From JANQHS01 sp965227315 (GTDB taxonomy: Bacteria; Bacteroidota; Bacteroidia; Cytophagales; CCMP332): DNA of 64,000 nucleotides. Below, in pieces: positions 8,583-18,146 of the stretch; within the stretch, counting starts at the first letter, position 1, and each line of letters begins with the position of its first letter. Below the pieces are notes generated by a model, which saw nothing but the letters and a program-made list of their open reading frames with translations, searched no databases and had not been told where the DNA came from. The DNA lies in the NCBI GenBank assembly GCA_965227315.1, contig OZ245737.1, positions 3,162,001 to 3,226,000 on the forward strand, given 5' to 3'. The translations under genes and the position numbers were made by a program.

Positions 8583-9902
8583 CTAGTTGGCGAATTTCTT
8601 GACCAAATAACTCACTATTCTGTCGGCCCGTCCTCCGGGTGGTCTGTGATAAACAATGATCTCGTAGATGTTCTCGGTCTGGAAAAATGAGCCTTCCAAA
8701 TAGTATTCATTGATATCGGGAACGGGATTGTTGATTTCCGGAACATAATGAAAGTAATAGTTGTAGTAGCCTTGCTTTAGCATTGCGCTGGTGAGGTAGT
8801 GTTTCTCTTCCTCATCGTATAACATCTCAAACTCAGGAAGCAATTCCCAGTTGCTGAGGGCTCCGACCACATATATCCTTCCCGGGTATTTTTTCTCAGA
8901 GTCGAATCTGAAAATAGTTCTGAAGTAATCACCATCCAGATCGAAGGCTCCTCCCTGCGAGTTTTCAATAAAGAACTTTCCGTTGATATCCACATCATTG
9001 ACGAATGCCCGGTTCGACCTAAGTCTTCCGGGAAGTATTTTCACAATTCTATCCTTTGTTTCGATCGATTCCAGGTTGATATCCGTGAAGTTAAGGTGAC
9101 GAAAGGCGAAGGACCGAAATTCATTACCACCCAGAAAAGCCGTTTCGAGATCAAAGTACCTGTAGTCAAGGGTCTTGTCGTTAATATCGATATACAGCGG
9201 AGGAAGTTCTGTTTTGGCATTATCCCAGCGATAATTCTGTCTGAGGGTGACCTTGATTTCGGTTTGTGGATCCTGTAAGTAATAGTTCTTGTATCTCAAA
9301 TCGAAATCCAGTTGCTGATAGGATTTTCGTGCCGACACATTGGTGGAAAACGTGAAATTCGTATTGATCTGTATAAGGTTCTCATATATGAAAAAGCGTT
9401 GGACCAAGATCAATTCATTGGGGTTATCCGCTTCATATACCAACACCAAATAGTTCCCGCTGATTTTCACTCTGGGAACTCTGAACCAGTAATGGGTAAA
9501 TGGGGTCTTTGTATTGAATGAAAAATCATAATCCTCTATCAAGAATTCGTTATAATCCACCAAATACTCCGCCGCATTCAGCTCTGATTTACTCCAGTCT
9601 GAGTTGCAATGAAGAATTTTGACATACAGGTATTTGGCCTCTTCTCCGAGCATGTCAAAGCGCAAGATCAAGGGATCTTTCTGATCAAGATGCGTGGAAG
9701 AGGTATTAAAGATCTCCTGAGGTGAAGTTCCGGTTCTGTAGAACTGGACTGTCCTTATATCCTTGGAAAGGATCTTGTCCTCGTTGGTGAAGTTGGAAAA
9801 GTCCTGACAAAGAGCCTGATTGAGAGTTGGAATCAAGACAATTAGAAAAAAGGTGCAGAGGTAATTTTTATAAAGCATCAGCCAGTTCTTCCCATTGAGC
9901 AT
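8583..9902 (-). CDS. Type IX secretion system Plug protein (DUF5103)
   Basis: 439 residues with a signal peptide (hydrophobic CTFFLIVLIPTLNQALCQ). The domain begins SKDIRTVQFYRTG and continues with YLYVKILHCNSDW, YDFSFNTKTPFTHYWFRVP and GNYLVLVY, the DUF5103 pattern. In Flavobacterium johnsoniae the DUF5103 protein is the periplasmic Plug that blocks the SprA translocon; the same role is inferred here. The start is either ATG at 9902, which has an AGGAAGAG just upstream, or ATG at 9878. Both overlap the end of the ABC-F gene, which suggests translational coupling. The stop lies two bases from the convergent barrel gene. Confidence 0.85.
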   Translation of the reverse strand: MLNGKNWLMLYKNYLCTFFLIVLIPTLNQALCQDFSNFTNEDKILSKDIRTVQFYRTGTSPQEIFNTSSTHLDQKDPLILRFDMLGEEAKYLYVKILHCNSDWSKSELNAAEYLVDYNEFLIEDYDFSFNTKTPFTHYWFRVPRVKISGNYLVLVYEADNPNELILVQRFFIYENLIQINTNFTFSTNVSARKSYQQLDFDLRYKNYYLQDPQTEIKVTLRQNYRWDNAKTELPPLYIDINDKTLDYRYFDLETAFLGGNEFRSFAFRHLNFTDINLESIETKDRIVKILPGRLRSNRAFVNDVDINGKFFIENSQGGAFDLDGDYFRTIFRFDSEKKYPGRIYVVGALSNWELLPEFEMLYDEEEKHYLTSAMLKQGYYNYYFHYVPEINNPVPDINEYYLEGSFFQTENIYEIIVYHRPPGGRADRIVSYLVKKFAN

Positions 9903-11769
9903 AAAGCTCTTCCTGTTTTTCTTTCAAACCTTCGTATTCAGTTTTTAATCTTCCCAGTTTTTCTTTGTCAAAATCTTTTGAACACTCTATTAACTCGTTC
10001 TCCACTTCCTTTATTTTTTGACCAAGAGATTCTATCTCATTTTCCAGGGCCTGGATTGCCTTGATCTTTTTTTGATCTTCGACATTGGATTTTCCGGGAT
10101 CCGGTTTATCGGCATTACTTTTGGCCTTTTTCTTTGAAACCTTAACCTCTTTTGGCTGGATCTTGTTTTCGCTCAATACGTTGGACTTCCAATGTGCATA
10201 CTCCTCGTAATTACCCGGATATTCTTTTAACAGCTTTGATTCGATCCACCATATTTTGTTGGCAATCCCCTCAATAAAGTCCCTGTTGTGAGAAACTACA
10301 ATAAACGAGCCATTATATGCTTTTAAGGCATCCTTAAGGATCTCGATCGAAACCATATCAAGGTGGTTGGTCGGCTCATCGAGTAGGAGAAAATTAGGTT
10401 CTCTTAAGAATATTTTCGCCAGTGCTAATCTAGCCTTCTCTCCGCCCGACAATACCTTCACCTTTTTTTCAACCTCCTCACCGGAAAACAGGAAAGTCCC
10501 GAGAACATCCCTTACTTCCTTCTCATTTTTATTTGAAAGCCCATCCAGGGCCTCTTTTACCACGGTATTTTCAAGGTTCAATTCTTCAAGTTGGTGTTGA
10601 GCATAGAATTCTGAGATCACGTTGTATCCGAAGTGAACCTTGCCTTGATAATCTTCTCTCCCGGCCATGATCTTCAGAAAAGTAGACTTCCCTTTTCCGT
10701 TTGCACCAATCAATGCGACCTTATCACCTCTCTTGACGAGAAACTCCGCGTTCTCATAAATATCAATTTCCGGGTAGGATTTACTGAGGTTCTTGCATTC
10801 GGCTATGATCTTTCCCGGTTCTTTGGAAACCGGAAATTTCACATTGATCTCCTTGCGGGAATCCATCGGTTCTTCGATCCTCTGGATCTTTTCCAATTGC
10901 TTGATTCTTGATTGAACCTGTCTGGCCTTGGTTGCCTTTGCACGAAACCGTGTTATGAACCTTTCGGTATCCTTGATCATCTTTTGCTGATTCTTGAAGG
11001 CGTTGCCCTGAATTTCCTGTTGTATCTGCTTTTCTTGCAGGTACTGATCAAAGTTCCCTGAGTAGCTTTTCAGATCCTGAGCACTCACTTCAAGGATCTC
11101 ATTGACAGAAGAGTTCAGAAACCTTCTATCGTGTGAGATCAAAATGAATCCTCCCGGGTAGTTTTGCAGATAAGACTCAAGCCATTCGATCGAAGGGAGA
11201 TCAAGGTGGTTGGATGGCTCATCCAGAAGTAGGAGATCCGGGTTTGAGAGCAGAATCTTCCCAAGAATCGCTCTCATTCGCCACCCACCGGAGAATTCCG
11301 ATAATGGCCTTGAGAAATCGGAGTTTTTGAATCCCAGCCCCACGAGAATTTCCTCACTCTTCGATTCGATGCTGTATCCGCCCATGTTCTCAAACCGGCT
11401 TTGAAGTGAGCCGAGTAGTTCTATCTTCTTCTCCTCATAATTTTCCTCCAGTTCCTGAAGCAACTCATTGATCTTCCGCTGTACCTGTAGAATTTCATCG
11501 AACCCTTGCAATACAACATTCAGGATGGTTTCATGGGTGTCCATCGAGAGCAGGTCTTGGTGAAAGTGCTCCAACTTCAGATTTTTGATTGCGCTGACTT
11601 CTCCCTGATCCGGGAGTAGGTCCTTGATCAATAAGCGAAAGAGTGTTGACTTTCCCGCTCCGTTTGGGCCTATCAATCCCACCTTGCAACCCTGCTGGAA
11701 GGTATGGGATGCATTGGAAAAGATCGCCTGACCTCCGTATCCAAAGGATACGTTATTCAGGGAAATCAT
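9868..11769 (-). CDS. ABC-F family ATPase
   Basis: 633 residues: two ATP-binding cassettes in one chain and no membrane segments, the ABC-F layout. Walker A motifs are GPNGAGKST and GANGKGKST; signature motifs are FSGGW and LSGGEKARLALA. The inter-domain linker (about residues 240-310) contains the ABC-F ERFITRFRAKATKA stretch, and the C-terminus is a long charged coiled coil after a Lys-rich segment. ABC-F proteins bind the ribosomal E site and relieve stalls; some give antibiotic protection. The subgroup (Uup/YheS-like) cannot be fixed by eye. It lies five bases after dnaN. Confidence 0.93.
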   Translation of the reverse strand: MISLNNVSFGYGGQAIFSNASHTFQQGCKVGLIGPNGAGKSTLFRLLIKDLLPDQGEVSAIKNLKLEHFHQDLLSMDTHETILNVVLQGFDEILQVQRKINELLQELEENYEEKKIELLGSLQSRFENMGGYSIESKSEEILVGLGFKNSDFSRPLSEFSGGWRMRAILGKILLSNPDLLLLDEPSNHLDLPSIEWLESYLQNYPGGFILISHDRRFLNSSVNEILEVSAQDLKSYSGNFDQYLQEKQIQQEIQGNAFKNQQKMIKDTERFITRFRAKATKARQVQSRIKQLEKIQRIEEPMDSRKEINVKFPVSKEPGKIIAECKNLSKSYPEIDIYENAEFLVKRGDKVALIGANGKGKSTFLKIMAGREDYQGKVHFGYNVISEFYAQHQLEELNLENTVVKEALDGLSNKNEKEVRDVLGTFLFSGEEVEKKVKVLSGGEKARLALAKIFLREPNFLLLDEPTNHLDMVSIEILKDALKAYNGSFIVVSHNRDFIEGIANKIWWIESKLLKEYPGNYEEYAHWKSNVLSENKIQPKEVKVSKKKAKSNADKPDPGKSNVEDQKKIKAIQALENEIESLGQKIKEVENELIECSKDFDKEKLGRLKTEYEGLKEKQEELYAQWEELADAL

Positions 11770-11774
11770 AAGGC

Positions 11775-12899
11775 TTAGGAATAATTGGTAAGCATTACCG
11801 GCATGACCAGCATGATCAGGTCGTCCGCCTCGCCTTGATCCTGTGGTACAAGGACACCTGCCTTGTTCGGAGCCGATAAATTGAAATCGATCTTTTTGCT
11901 GTGCAGGTTATTCAGCATTTCGATCAGAAATCTTGCATTGAAACCGATTTCCAGATCATCACCTGAATACTCACATGCGAGCCTTTCATTGGCCTCATTG
12001 GCAAAATCAAGATCTTCAGCGGAAACCTGTAGTTCACTGCCGCTGATCTTCAATACGACCTGGTTGGTGGTTTTGTTGGCATAAAGAGAGATCCTCTTCA
12101 AACTTCCAAGAAATTCATCCTTATCGACCGTTAGTTTGAAAGGATTGTCCGAGGGAATCACAGATTCAAAGTCAGGAAACCTTTCATCGATGAGCCTGCA
12201 AATGAATTTGTAGTTTCCGAAAGTGAAAAATGCATTGGACGCGTTGAACTCAAGCGTACAATCCTGATTATCGGTTGGCAGAGCCTTTTGAAGGTGAGCA
12301 ATTGCCTTCTTCGGCATCAGGATCGAACTATCCGAATCGGAAATGATATCCAACCTTCTATATCTAACCAAGCGATGTCCGTCCGTAGCCACAAATGTAG
12401 TATTCGAATCCTCGAATTTCACAAGCACACCGGTCATTGCAGGCCTCAGTTCGTCATTCGAGGCTGCAAACTGTGTATTCGAGATGGCCTCTTGCAAAAT
12501 CGAAGTAGAAAGGTTGAGCGTATAGCCGTCTGAAACATCCGGTATCTTAGGGAAGTCTGTTGCGTTTTCCCCGGAAAGCTTATACCGGCCGTTGTCAGAA
12601 CTCAGTTCAATCGTGTATGATCCTTCATCAATGGTGAATGTGATCGGCTGCTCCGCCAGATTTTTCAACGTGTCGATCAGTGTCCTTGCCGGAACCGCTA
12701 CCTGGCCTTCTTCCTTGGCTTCAATTTCCAATTCAGTGATCACAGATGTCTGCAGATCCGAAGCTGTGATCAACAGTTTTCCCTTGGAGATCTTGAAAAG
12801 AAAATTCTCGAGGATCGGGACTATGGCATTGTTGGGAACCACGCCGCTAACCCTGTTAAGATGATCCAGAAGTTGAGCGGAAGAGACAATAAATTTCAT
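11775..12899 (-). CDS. dnaN: DNA polymerase III sliding clamp (beta subunit)
   Basis: 374 residues, the normal clamp length, with three repeated domains. Recognisable pieces are MKFIVSSAQLLDHLNRVSGVVP, RPAMTGVLVKFE, FVATDGHRLVRYR, and the C-terminal end VMPVMLTNYS, where most clamps have MPMR. The ring-shaped dimer tethers polymerase III to DNA. No dnaA, recF or origin-like boxes are adjacent; the gene lies between the gld cluster and an ABC-F gene. A -7 box lies about 27 bases upstream, so dnaN probably has its own promoter although it follows DUF4340 in the same direction. Confidence 0.97.
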   Translation of the reverse strand: MKFIVSSAQLLDHLNRVSGVVPNNAIVPILENFLFKISKGKLLITASDLQTSVITELEIEAKEEGQVAVPARTLIDTLKNLAEQPITFTIDEGSYTIELSSDNGRYKLSGENATDFPKIPDVSDGYTLNLSTSILQEAISNTQFAASNDELRPAMTGVLVKFEDSNTTFVATDGHRLVRYRRLDIISDSDSSILMPKKAIAHLQKALPTDNQDCTLEFNASNAFFTFGNYKFICRLIDERFPDFESVIPSDNPFKLTVDKDEFLGSLKRISLYANKTTNQVVLKISGSELQVSAEDLDFANEANERLACEYSGDDLEIGFNARFLIEMLNNLHSKKIDFNLSAPNKAGVLVPQDQGEADDLIMLVMPVMLTNYS

Positions 12900-12925
12900 A
12901 AAGAAGGGATGGGTTTGAACTCAGG

Positions 12926-12933
12926 CAAAAATA
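12926..12933 (-). promoter_or_regulatory. Candidate -7 box of dnaN
   Basis: Minus-strand TATTTTTG matches TAnnTTTG and lies 27 bases before the dnaN ATG, in the 73-base gap after DUF4340. The matching -33 position lacks TTTG; instead a TTTGGTCAAAAA sequence lies directly upstream of the box (see findings). Confidence 0.4.
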
Positions 12934-12972
12934 AACTTTTTGACCAAATGAAATTAGGCCTAAAAAGTTTTG

Positions 12973-13938
12973 TTATTCACCTGAATCAAAGAAATCAGAT
13001 GGGACCAATACGTTCCGAAAAACAAAATCCTGGTAGTAAACAAATTTCTCATCTCCGGCGATCTGGGCAATTCCATAACCACCATCAGGGTCAGCTGGGT
13101 TGAAATAGATATTGATGCTATTGCTATACGCAGGGCGTTTGTCCTGGACGCTGATTGTCGCATCTGGCACCAATAGGCTCAGGGAATCATAAACATGCCT
13201 GGTTTTTTCTTCCTCAAGGTCCAGGAAGTTTAGTATATGTACCTTTTTGAAGACCAGGACATAGTTCTGAAGCTTGAGCTCGTCATAATTCTCAGGTCCA
13301 AGAAGGCTCAATTCTCCACTTTGGTTTTCAATGATGAAACTTTTGCCGGGGATTTTGGGATATTCTACTGAGACCCTTTGCAATGTCCTGGAGTTCGAAC
13401 CAAAGATCTGGGTGTCCCTGAAGTCATCTTCTTTTACTCTGTATCGGGAATTGATGAAGCCTTTGAGTCCAGGCATATAAACGACAAAAGGATTCTCGGC
13501 TCCCTCCATGATGAAGTAGGTGCCTTCCGAATCATTGGTATTTCCTCCAACATAAAAGACCTTGTCGATCTCGCCATTCCTATAGACTTCCACCTTTGTT
13601 CCTTTTGTTGCGATATTCTTGATCACCATTTCCCTTTCACCGGAAAAAACGGGCCTTTTTATTCTTTGCAAATGCATGGTTCTCAACAACATTCTTACCA
13701 TTCCCTCACTGGCTTTCTGATTGTTGATATACCATTCGCCTTTCACCTTTTCCAAGAGGCTTTGCCAACCAAATTTGCTGGCGATAAAGATCTTGTCCAC
13801 ATCTGCGGTATCGGGAATTGAAAAGGCCGTATCCTTTATGTTCAGGGTAGAACTTTGGTTTTTTAGATAAACAGCGTAATAAGCCCCAAGGCCTAGAACG
13901 ACGATCGCGATGATGGATATCCAGATTTTTTTATTCAT
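12973..13938 (-). CDS. DUF4340 domain protein associated with the Gld ABC system
   Basis: 321 residues with an N-terminal membrane anchor (IWISIIAIVVLGLGAYYAVYL). The periplasmic part holds the DUF4340 pattern: WYINNQKASEGMVRMLLRTM, then FYVGGNTNDSEGTYFIM and RYRVKEDDFRD. DUF4340 proteins commonly sit beside GldG-like ABC components. The gene overlaps gldG by four bases, so it belongs to the same operon. The molecular role is unknown. The ATG start gives a textbook signal-anchor. Confidence 0.85.
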   Translation of the reverse strand: MNKKIWISIIAIVVLGLGAYYAVYLKNQSSTLNIKDTAFSIPDTADVDKIFIASKFGWQSLLEKVKGEWYINNQKASEGMVRMLLRTMHLQRIKRPVFSGEREMVIKNIATKGTKVEVYRNGEIDKVFYVGGNTNDSEGTYFIMEGAENPFVVYMPGLKGFINSRYRVKEDDFRDTQIFGSNSRTLQRVSVEYPKIPGKSFIIENQSGELSLLGPENYDELKLQNYVLVFKKVHILNFLDLEEEKTRHVYDSLSLLVPDATISVQDKRPAYSNSINIYFNPADPDGGYGIAQIAGDEKFVYYQDFVFRNVLVPSDFFDSGE

Positions 13939-15653
13939 GCTGTTTTTCGGCTGTACTTGCGCTTTCTTGAAAATTGGATGAGAAGTCCCGCCAGGAAAAG
14001 CAGGAACAAAGGAGCTCCGATGTTCAGAGACTTCATGAGTGTGGAGTATTCCCTGGTCTTATCAGGGTCAAGAGGCCTCAGGATTACAGTTTTTGTCCTT
14101 GCTTCAATGATCCCAGTATCATCCAATAGGTAATCCAGAGCATTCATGATGAATGGCTCATTTCCAAAAGTTAATTGAGAGAACTTGTCATAACCAAGAG
14201 GGTAGGGAGTGCCGGTCTTGCTGTTGATATCATTCTTGATCAGATCGCCATCTGAAAAAACCAAAATTTGAGATGCCTGGTCTGATTCTTTAAAATCGAA
14301 AGCTGTGGCTGTGTTGTTGGATATCCTGCCCCTAAAAAATGATTTGAAAACACCTTCTGACAAAAGTGCTACCGTCATGTTCCCCTTGTTGAATAATTCA
14401 TCCGGGGGTGGGTTCCTTACCTCGTTGAAGTCAACCTTAACGGGGGAGGGGATAGCCCTCGTTTTGCTTGAGGTCCAAACCAATGAAGTTCGCTTGATAC
14501 CCTTTGCGTTGACAGTGTCAATTGTGCTGATAAATTTGGAGTACAAGGGCTGGGAATTTCTCGAGATGGGGTGGTCCGAAAAGGTGTTGAGAAGCGGAAA
14601 ATAAGGCCATTTCATCATTTGATACTGTGGTCTGTTCCCAAGGTATCCTACCACCAAGGGTATGGCAGCCGAAAACTGATCCTGAACCAGGTTTTTATTG
14701 ATCCTAAACCCCCAATTGAAGAAGAGATCATCGAGATTCAACTGCTGCCCTGTGGAGATCATACCGCTTTCTCCAACACTGTCGATATCGGCAACCATTC
14801 CATCTACGAACATGATCAGTTTTCCACCCTTGACCACATATTGATCCAGTTTGAATTTGTCCTGGTCGTTAAACGCCGAGTCGGGCTTGGCGAGGATCAG
14901 CGCATCGAAATCAAGGAGATTGATCAACCCCTCAAATTCACCGGTAACAGCGCTTTGAAGCCTGATTCGTTTGATCTCATATACCTGTCCCGCTGATTGG
15001 AGGAAATCTCCTGCTTCAATCGGGTTTAGTTCTCCATGCCCCTGGAGAAATCCTATTTTCTTCTTACGACGATTTGAGAGCTGTTTTATGGAGCTGATGA
15101 GCTCGAACTCCAGGTTTTCAATACTTTGATTTAGCTGAACCTGAGGAGGTGCCGAGGGATCTCCGGTGAGAAATTGAACAGGGACCTGTAGATCAAGGAA
15201 ATTCACAATGGCTCCCGGAAAGATCACCTTCTCGGTCCGCTGATCTCCTTCGTTTACGAAAAGTGTTGTCGGTTTTATTCCCCTGTCAACCAAATGTTTG
15301 ATGACCTCGCGGTTTTGTGCTGGATCATCGGATTCGCTCGGGTTCCTGAATTCGTAGTTCAGCTTATCACCAGAATAAACTCTGAATTCATCCAATGTCT
15401 CCTTGATGGATTGCCTGAGTCTCTTGAGGTCATTCGGAAGTTCACCTTCCAAAAACACCTCTACATAGATGGGATTCTCCAACTCTTCCAGGATTCTTAT
15501 GGTGGAATTGGAAAGCGAATACCTTCTTTCTTCGGTCAGATCCCAACGAAAGAAGAATTGACCTGAAATAATGTTGATCAGGAGCAGTGAAAGCATCGCC
15601 ACGCCCCAGACCAGGAGATCACCGGATTTCTTATCTGACTTAGCCTTTACCAT
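13935..15653 (-). CDS. gldG: Gliding motility ABC transporter component GldG
   Basis: 572 residues with one transmembrane helix near the N-terminus (VWGVAMLSLLLINIISG) and one at the C-terminus (NIGAPLFLLFLAGLLIQF), with a large extracytoplasmic domain between. Markers are RYSLSNSTIRILEELENPIYVEVFLEGELP and IGFLQGHGE. GldG, with GldF and GldA, forms an ABC system needed for gliding in F. johnsoniae, though its exact substrate is not established and many gliders lack it. It overlaps gldF by seven bases and DUF4340 by four. Confidence 0.93.
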   Translation of the reverse strand: MVKAKSDKKSGDLLVWGVAMLSLLLINIISGQFFFRWDLTEERRYSLSNSTIRILEELENPIYVEVFLEGELPNDLKRLRQSIKETLDEFRVYSGDKLNYEFRNPSESDDPAQNREVIKHLVDRGIKPTTLFVNEGDQRTEKVIFPGAIVNFLDLQVPVQFLTGDPSAPPQVQLNQSIENLEFELISSIKQLSNRRKKKIGFLQGHGELNPIEAGDFLQSAGQVYEIKRIRLQSAVTGEFEGLINLLDFDALILAKPDSAFNDQDKFKLDQYVVKGGKLIMFVDGMVADIDSVGESGMISTGQQLNLDDLFFNWGFRINKNLVQDQFSAAIPLVVGYLGNRPQYQMMKWPYFPLLNTFSDHPISRNSQPLYSKFISTIDTVNAKGIKRTSLVWTSSKTRAIPSPVKVDFNEVRNPPPDELFNKGNMTVALLSEGVFKSFFRGRISNNTATAFDFKESDQASQILVFSDGDLIKNDINSKTGTPYPLGYDKFSQLTFGNEPFIMNALDYLLDDTGIIEARTKTVILRPLDPDKTREYSTLMKSLNIGAPLFLLFLAGLLIQFSRKRKYSRKTA

Positions 15654-16375
15654 TTTCTACTTGAAAAAATGAGGTGAGTGATCAATAGCATCATAGTTGC
15701 AATGCTGAAAAAGTAGAGCAGATCTCTTGAATCTATAAGTCCTTTGCTGATGGATTCATAATGGTATGAAATACCGAGTTTCATGATCAAAGAGGATAAT
15801 GACCCCCAGATGTCTACTTGCGAAAGGGATTGGAATCCGGAGTAGAGCAGGAAGCACAGAAATACCGCGATGATGAATGACACGATCTGGTTTTCTGTGG
15901 TGGCGGAGGCGAATATTCCGATCGAACAAAACACGGCAGCTAAAAGGATAAGCCCTATATAGGATCCTATCACCGCCGCAGTGTCGATATTCCCCACCGG
16001 ATAACCAAGAAAGTAGACGGAAAAATAGTAAACCAGGGTAGGGGCCAGTGCAAAAAGGGTCAGGGTCCATGCCGCAAGAAATTTGGACAGGATGATCTGA
16101 AAATCATTCAACGGCCTTGTGAAAAGGAATTCAACTGTTCCCGTTTTCTTTTCTTCAGCAAAAGATCTCATTGTAATTGCCGGGATCAGAAATAGAAAAA
16201 CATATGGCCCAATGATAAACAGCGGATCAATATTGGAATAACCGAATTTTAGAATACTCGTTTCAGGGAAAACCCAAACAAACAAACCGGTCATGATGAG
16301 GAAGACGCCAATGACCAAATAGGCGATGCTCGAGTTCAAGAATGATTGGATCTCTTTGGTGTATATATTCCACAT
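15647..16375 (-). CDS. gldF: Gliding motility ABC transporter permease GldF
   Basis: 242 residues, six predicted membrane spans, ABC-2 type. Markers are MWNIYTKEIQSFLNSSIAYL at the N-terminus, PAITMRSFAEEKKTGTVEFL (the conserved coupling-region sequence of NosY/GldF-like permeases) and FTRPLNDFQIILSKFLAAW. It is the membrane partner of GldA and lies six bases after it. Size and motif order match GldF from other Bacteroidota. Confidence 0.94.
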   Translation of the reverse strand: MWNIYTKEIQSFLNSSIAYLVIGVFLIMTGLFVWVFPETSILKFGYSNIDPLFIIGPYVFLFLIPAITMRSFAEEKKTGTVEFLFTRPLNDFQIILSKFLAAWTLTLFALAPTLVYYFSVYFLGYPVGNIDTAAVIGSYIGLILLAAVFCSIGIFASATTENQIVSFIIAVFLCFLLYSGFQSLSQVDIWGSLSSLIMKLGISYHYESISKGLIDSRDLLYFFSIATMMLLITHLIFSSRKW

Positions 16376-16381
16376 CTCCTT

Positions 16382-17296
16382 TTACTTTCCTGTGAGGTGA
16401 TGGAAAACCGATTCCAGGGAGTTTTCCTTTTGTCTCATTTCCTGGATCTTCCAGTTCTTTTTTGCGGCATGGTCAAAAACCTTTTCCCGCACTTCATACT
16501 CCGGATCATATTCTATGTCGACAGATCGATCATCTATCCGTTCAACCCGGATCACTCCATCGATTGATCCAAACTCCTCCGGAAGTATTTTTCCCGAAAA
16601 GGCAACGAAAAGAACCAGAGTATTCTTTCCTTCCTTTTTCAGGCTTTCCACATCATCATCTGCAATGATCTTTCCCTTGTCTATGATGACGACCCTATGA
16701 CAGATCGCCTGGACTTCCTGCATGATATGAGTGGAAAGCACCACAGTTTTTTCTTTTCCTATGTCCCGGATCAATTCTCGGATCTCCAGAATCTGGTTTG
16801 GGTCCAATCCGCTCGTAGGCTCGTCGAGGAAGAGGTAGGCGGGATCATGTATCAAGGCCTGAGCCAGGCCTGTTCTTTGCTTATAACCCTTGGATAGCTC
16901 TCCGATCTTTTTATGCTTTTCAGGCCCAAGACCTGTCATTTCGACCATTTTCTTTACTCTTTCCTTCAAATCGTTTCCCTTAAGGCCGAAGAATCTGCCT
17001 GCATATCGCAGGTATTCTTCCACATACATTTCGAGGTACAGAGGGTTGGATTCAGGTAAATACCCGATGTGGTTCCTGATATCGAGTGAGGAGTCCCGTA
17101 TATCCTTTCCGTCGAATAAGACCGTGCCTCCATCAGCCGCGAGGTAGCCTGTGGCGATTTTCATGGTTGTTGACTTTCCGGCACCGTTTGGGCCCAAAAA
17201 CCCTAGAACCTCTCCCCCTGTGACTGAAAAGTTGATCTGGTTGACAGCTATCTGGCTTCCGAACCTTTTGGTTAAATCTTGAAAAACGATCTCCAT
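16382..17296 (-). CDS. gldA: Gliding motility ABC transporter ATPase GldA
   Basis: 304 residues, a single ATP-binding cassette of the NatA/NosF type. Walker A is GPNGAGKSTT, the signature is LSKGYKQR, Walker B is YLFLDEPTSGLD, and the switch His lies in VVLSTHIMQE. The C-terminal 80 residues are the extension typical of ABC-2 ATPases. It energises GldF/GldG at the inner membrane. It is the first gene of the gld set, with a three-base gap after the SDR gene. Confidence 0.95.
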   Translation of the reverse strand: MEIVFQDLTKRFGSQIAVNQINFSVTGGEVLGFLGPNGAGKSTTMKIATGYLAADGGTVLFDGKDIRDSSLDIRNHIGYLPESNPLYLEMYVEEYLRYAGRFFGLKGNDLKERVKKMVEMTGLGPEKHKKIGELSKGYKQRTGLAQALIHDPAYLFLDEPTSGLDPNQILEIRELIRDIGKEKTVVLSTHIMQEVQAICHRVVIIDKGKIIADDDVESLKKEGKNTLVLFVAFSGKILPEEFGSIDGVIRVERIDDRSVDIEYDPEYEVREKVFDHAAKKNWKIQEMRQKENSLESVFHHLTGK

Positions 17297-17299
17297 CCC

Positions 17300-18004
17300 T
17301 TAATTCTTAATTCTTCCCTTTGGTCTCAGCGGTCTTACCTCAAGGTCAACATGGTGATAATTGGGACTTGATTCAAGAACATGTCCAATACTTGAGGCAA
17401 TATCTGATGGTTGCATCATGTTCTCATTGGCGGTTACGGATTCAATTTCGTCGAAAAAGTTGGTTTGAACTGAGCCCGGATAGATGCATGTGACCTTGAC
17501 TCCGTAATTTCTTACTTCTTTATACAAGGAATGTGAGATCCCCCTCACGGCATGTTTGGTTCCGCAATAGCCCGACATGGTTTCTATTCCCATATTTCCG
17601 GCTATGGAGGAAATATTGACGATATGACCCTCTTCCTCTCTTTTCATGTCTGTTAGAGCAACCTTGGTGCAGTAAAACAATCCATGCACATTGATCTGGA
17701 ACATCTGTTCCCAGATCTCATTTGGCGTGTCCTCAAGATTGAACGAATAACCCAATCCCGCATTATTGATCAAGGCATATGGCTTGCCCAACTGATCGAT
17801 GGTTGTAGCATAGGCCTCCTCAACACTTTCGCAACTGGAAACATCGCAGCGAATAGGAAGAAAGTCATCATGAACCAGCTCCTGAGTCGATCTGCTCCAG
17901 CCGGCAACCTTCATTCCCTTCTCAAGAAGTAAGTCTACCGTTGATCTTCCAATCCCCCTGCCGGACCCCGTTACTATTGCAATTTTTCCCTTAAGGTCTC
18001 TCAT
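17300..18004 (-). CDS. SDR family oxidoreductase
   Basis: 234 residues from the ATG at 18004; a TTG four codons upstream is also open. Classical short-chain dehydrogenase motifs are TGSGRGIG for NAD(P), NNAG, Ser in NISSIAG, and the catalytic YCGTK. The substrate cannot be told from sequence; such enzymes are often annotated 3-ketoacyl-ACP reductase-like. It precedes gldA by three bases and may share its transcript, but no functional link to gliding is known to me. Confidence 0.9.
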   Translation of the reverse strand: MRDLKGKIAIVTGSGRGIGRSTVDLLLEKGMKVAGWSRSTQELVHDDFLPIRCDVSSCESVEEAYATTIDQLGKPYALINNAGLGYSFNLEDTPNEIWEQMFQINVHGLFYCTKVALTDMKREEEGHIVNISSIAGNMGIETMSGYCGTKHAVRGISHSLYKEVRNYGVKVTCIYPGSVQTNFFDEIESVTANENMMQPSDIASSIGHVLESSPNYHHVDLEVRPLRPKGRIKN

Positions 18005-18146
18005 AGATTCGCGCAATTATACCCCTATATAGATTCTTGGTCAATAATTTTTTTCAGGGGATTTTCCCATTTTCCAACATCCGGAATTTGTGTATCAATT
18101 TTGGTAAGGATCTAAATATTTATCATTGCCATGAATTGCATATGAT

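Noticed and set aside
11775..12972. Replication origin next to dnaN
   Set aside because: No dnaA gene, no clustered DnaA boxes and no AT-rich unwinding region are visible near dnaN.
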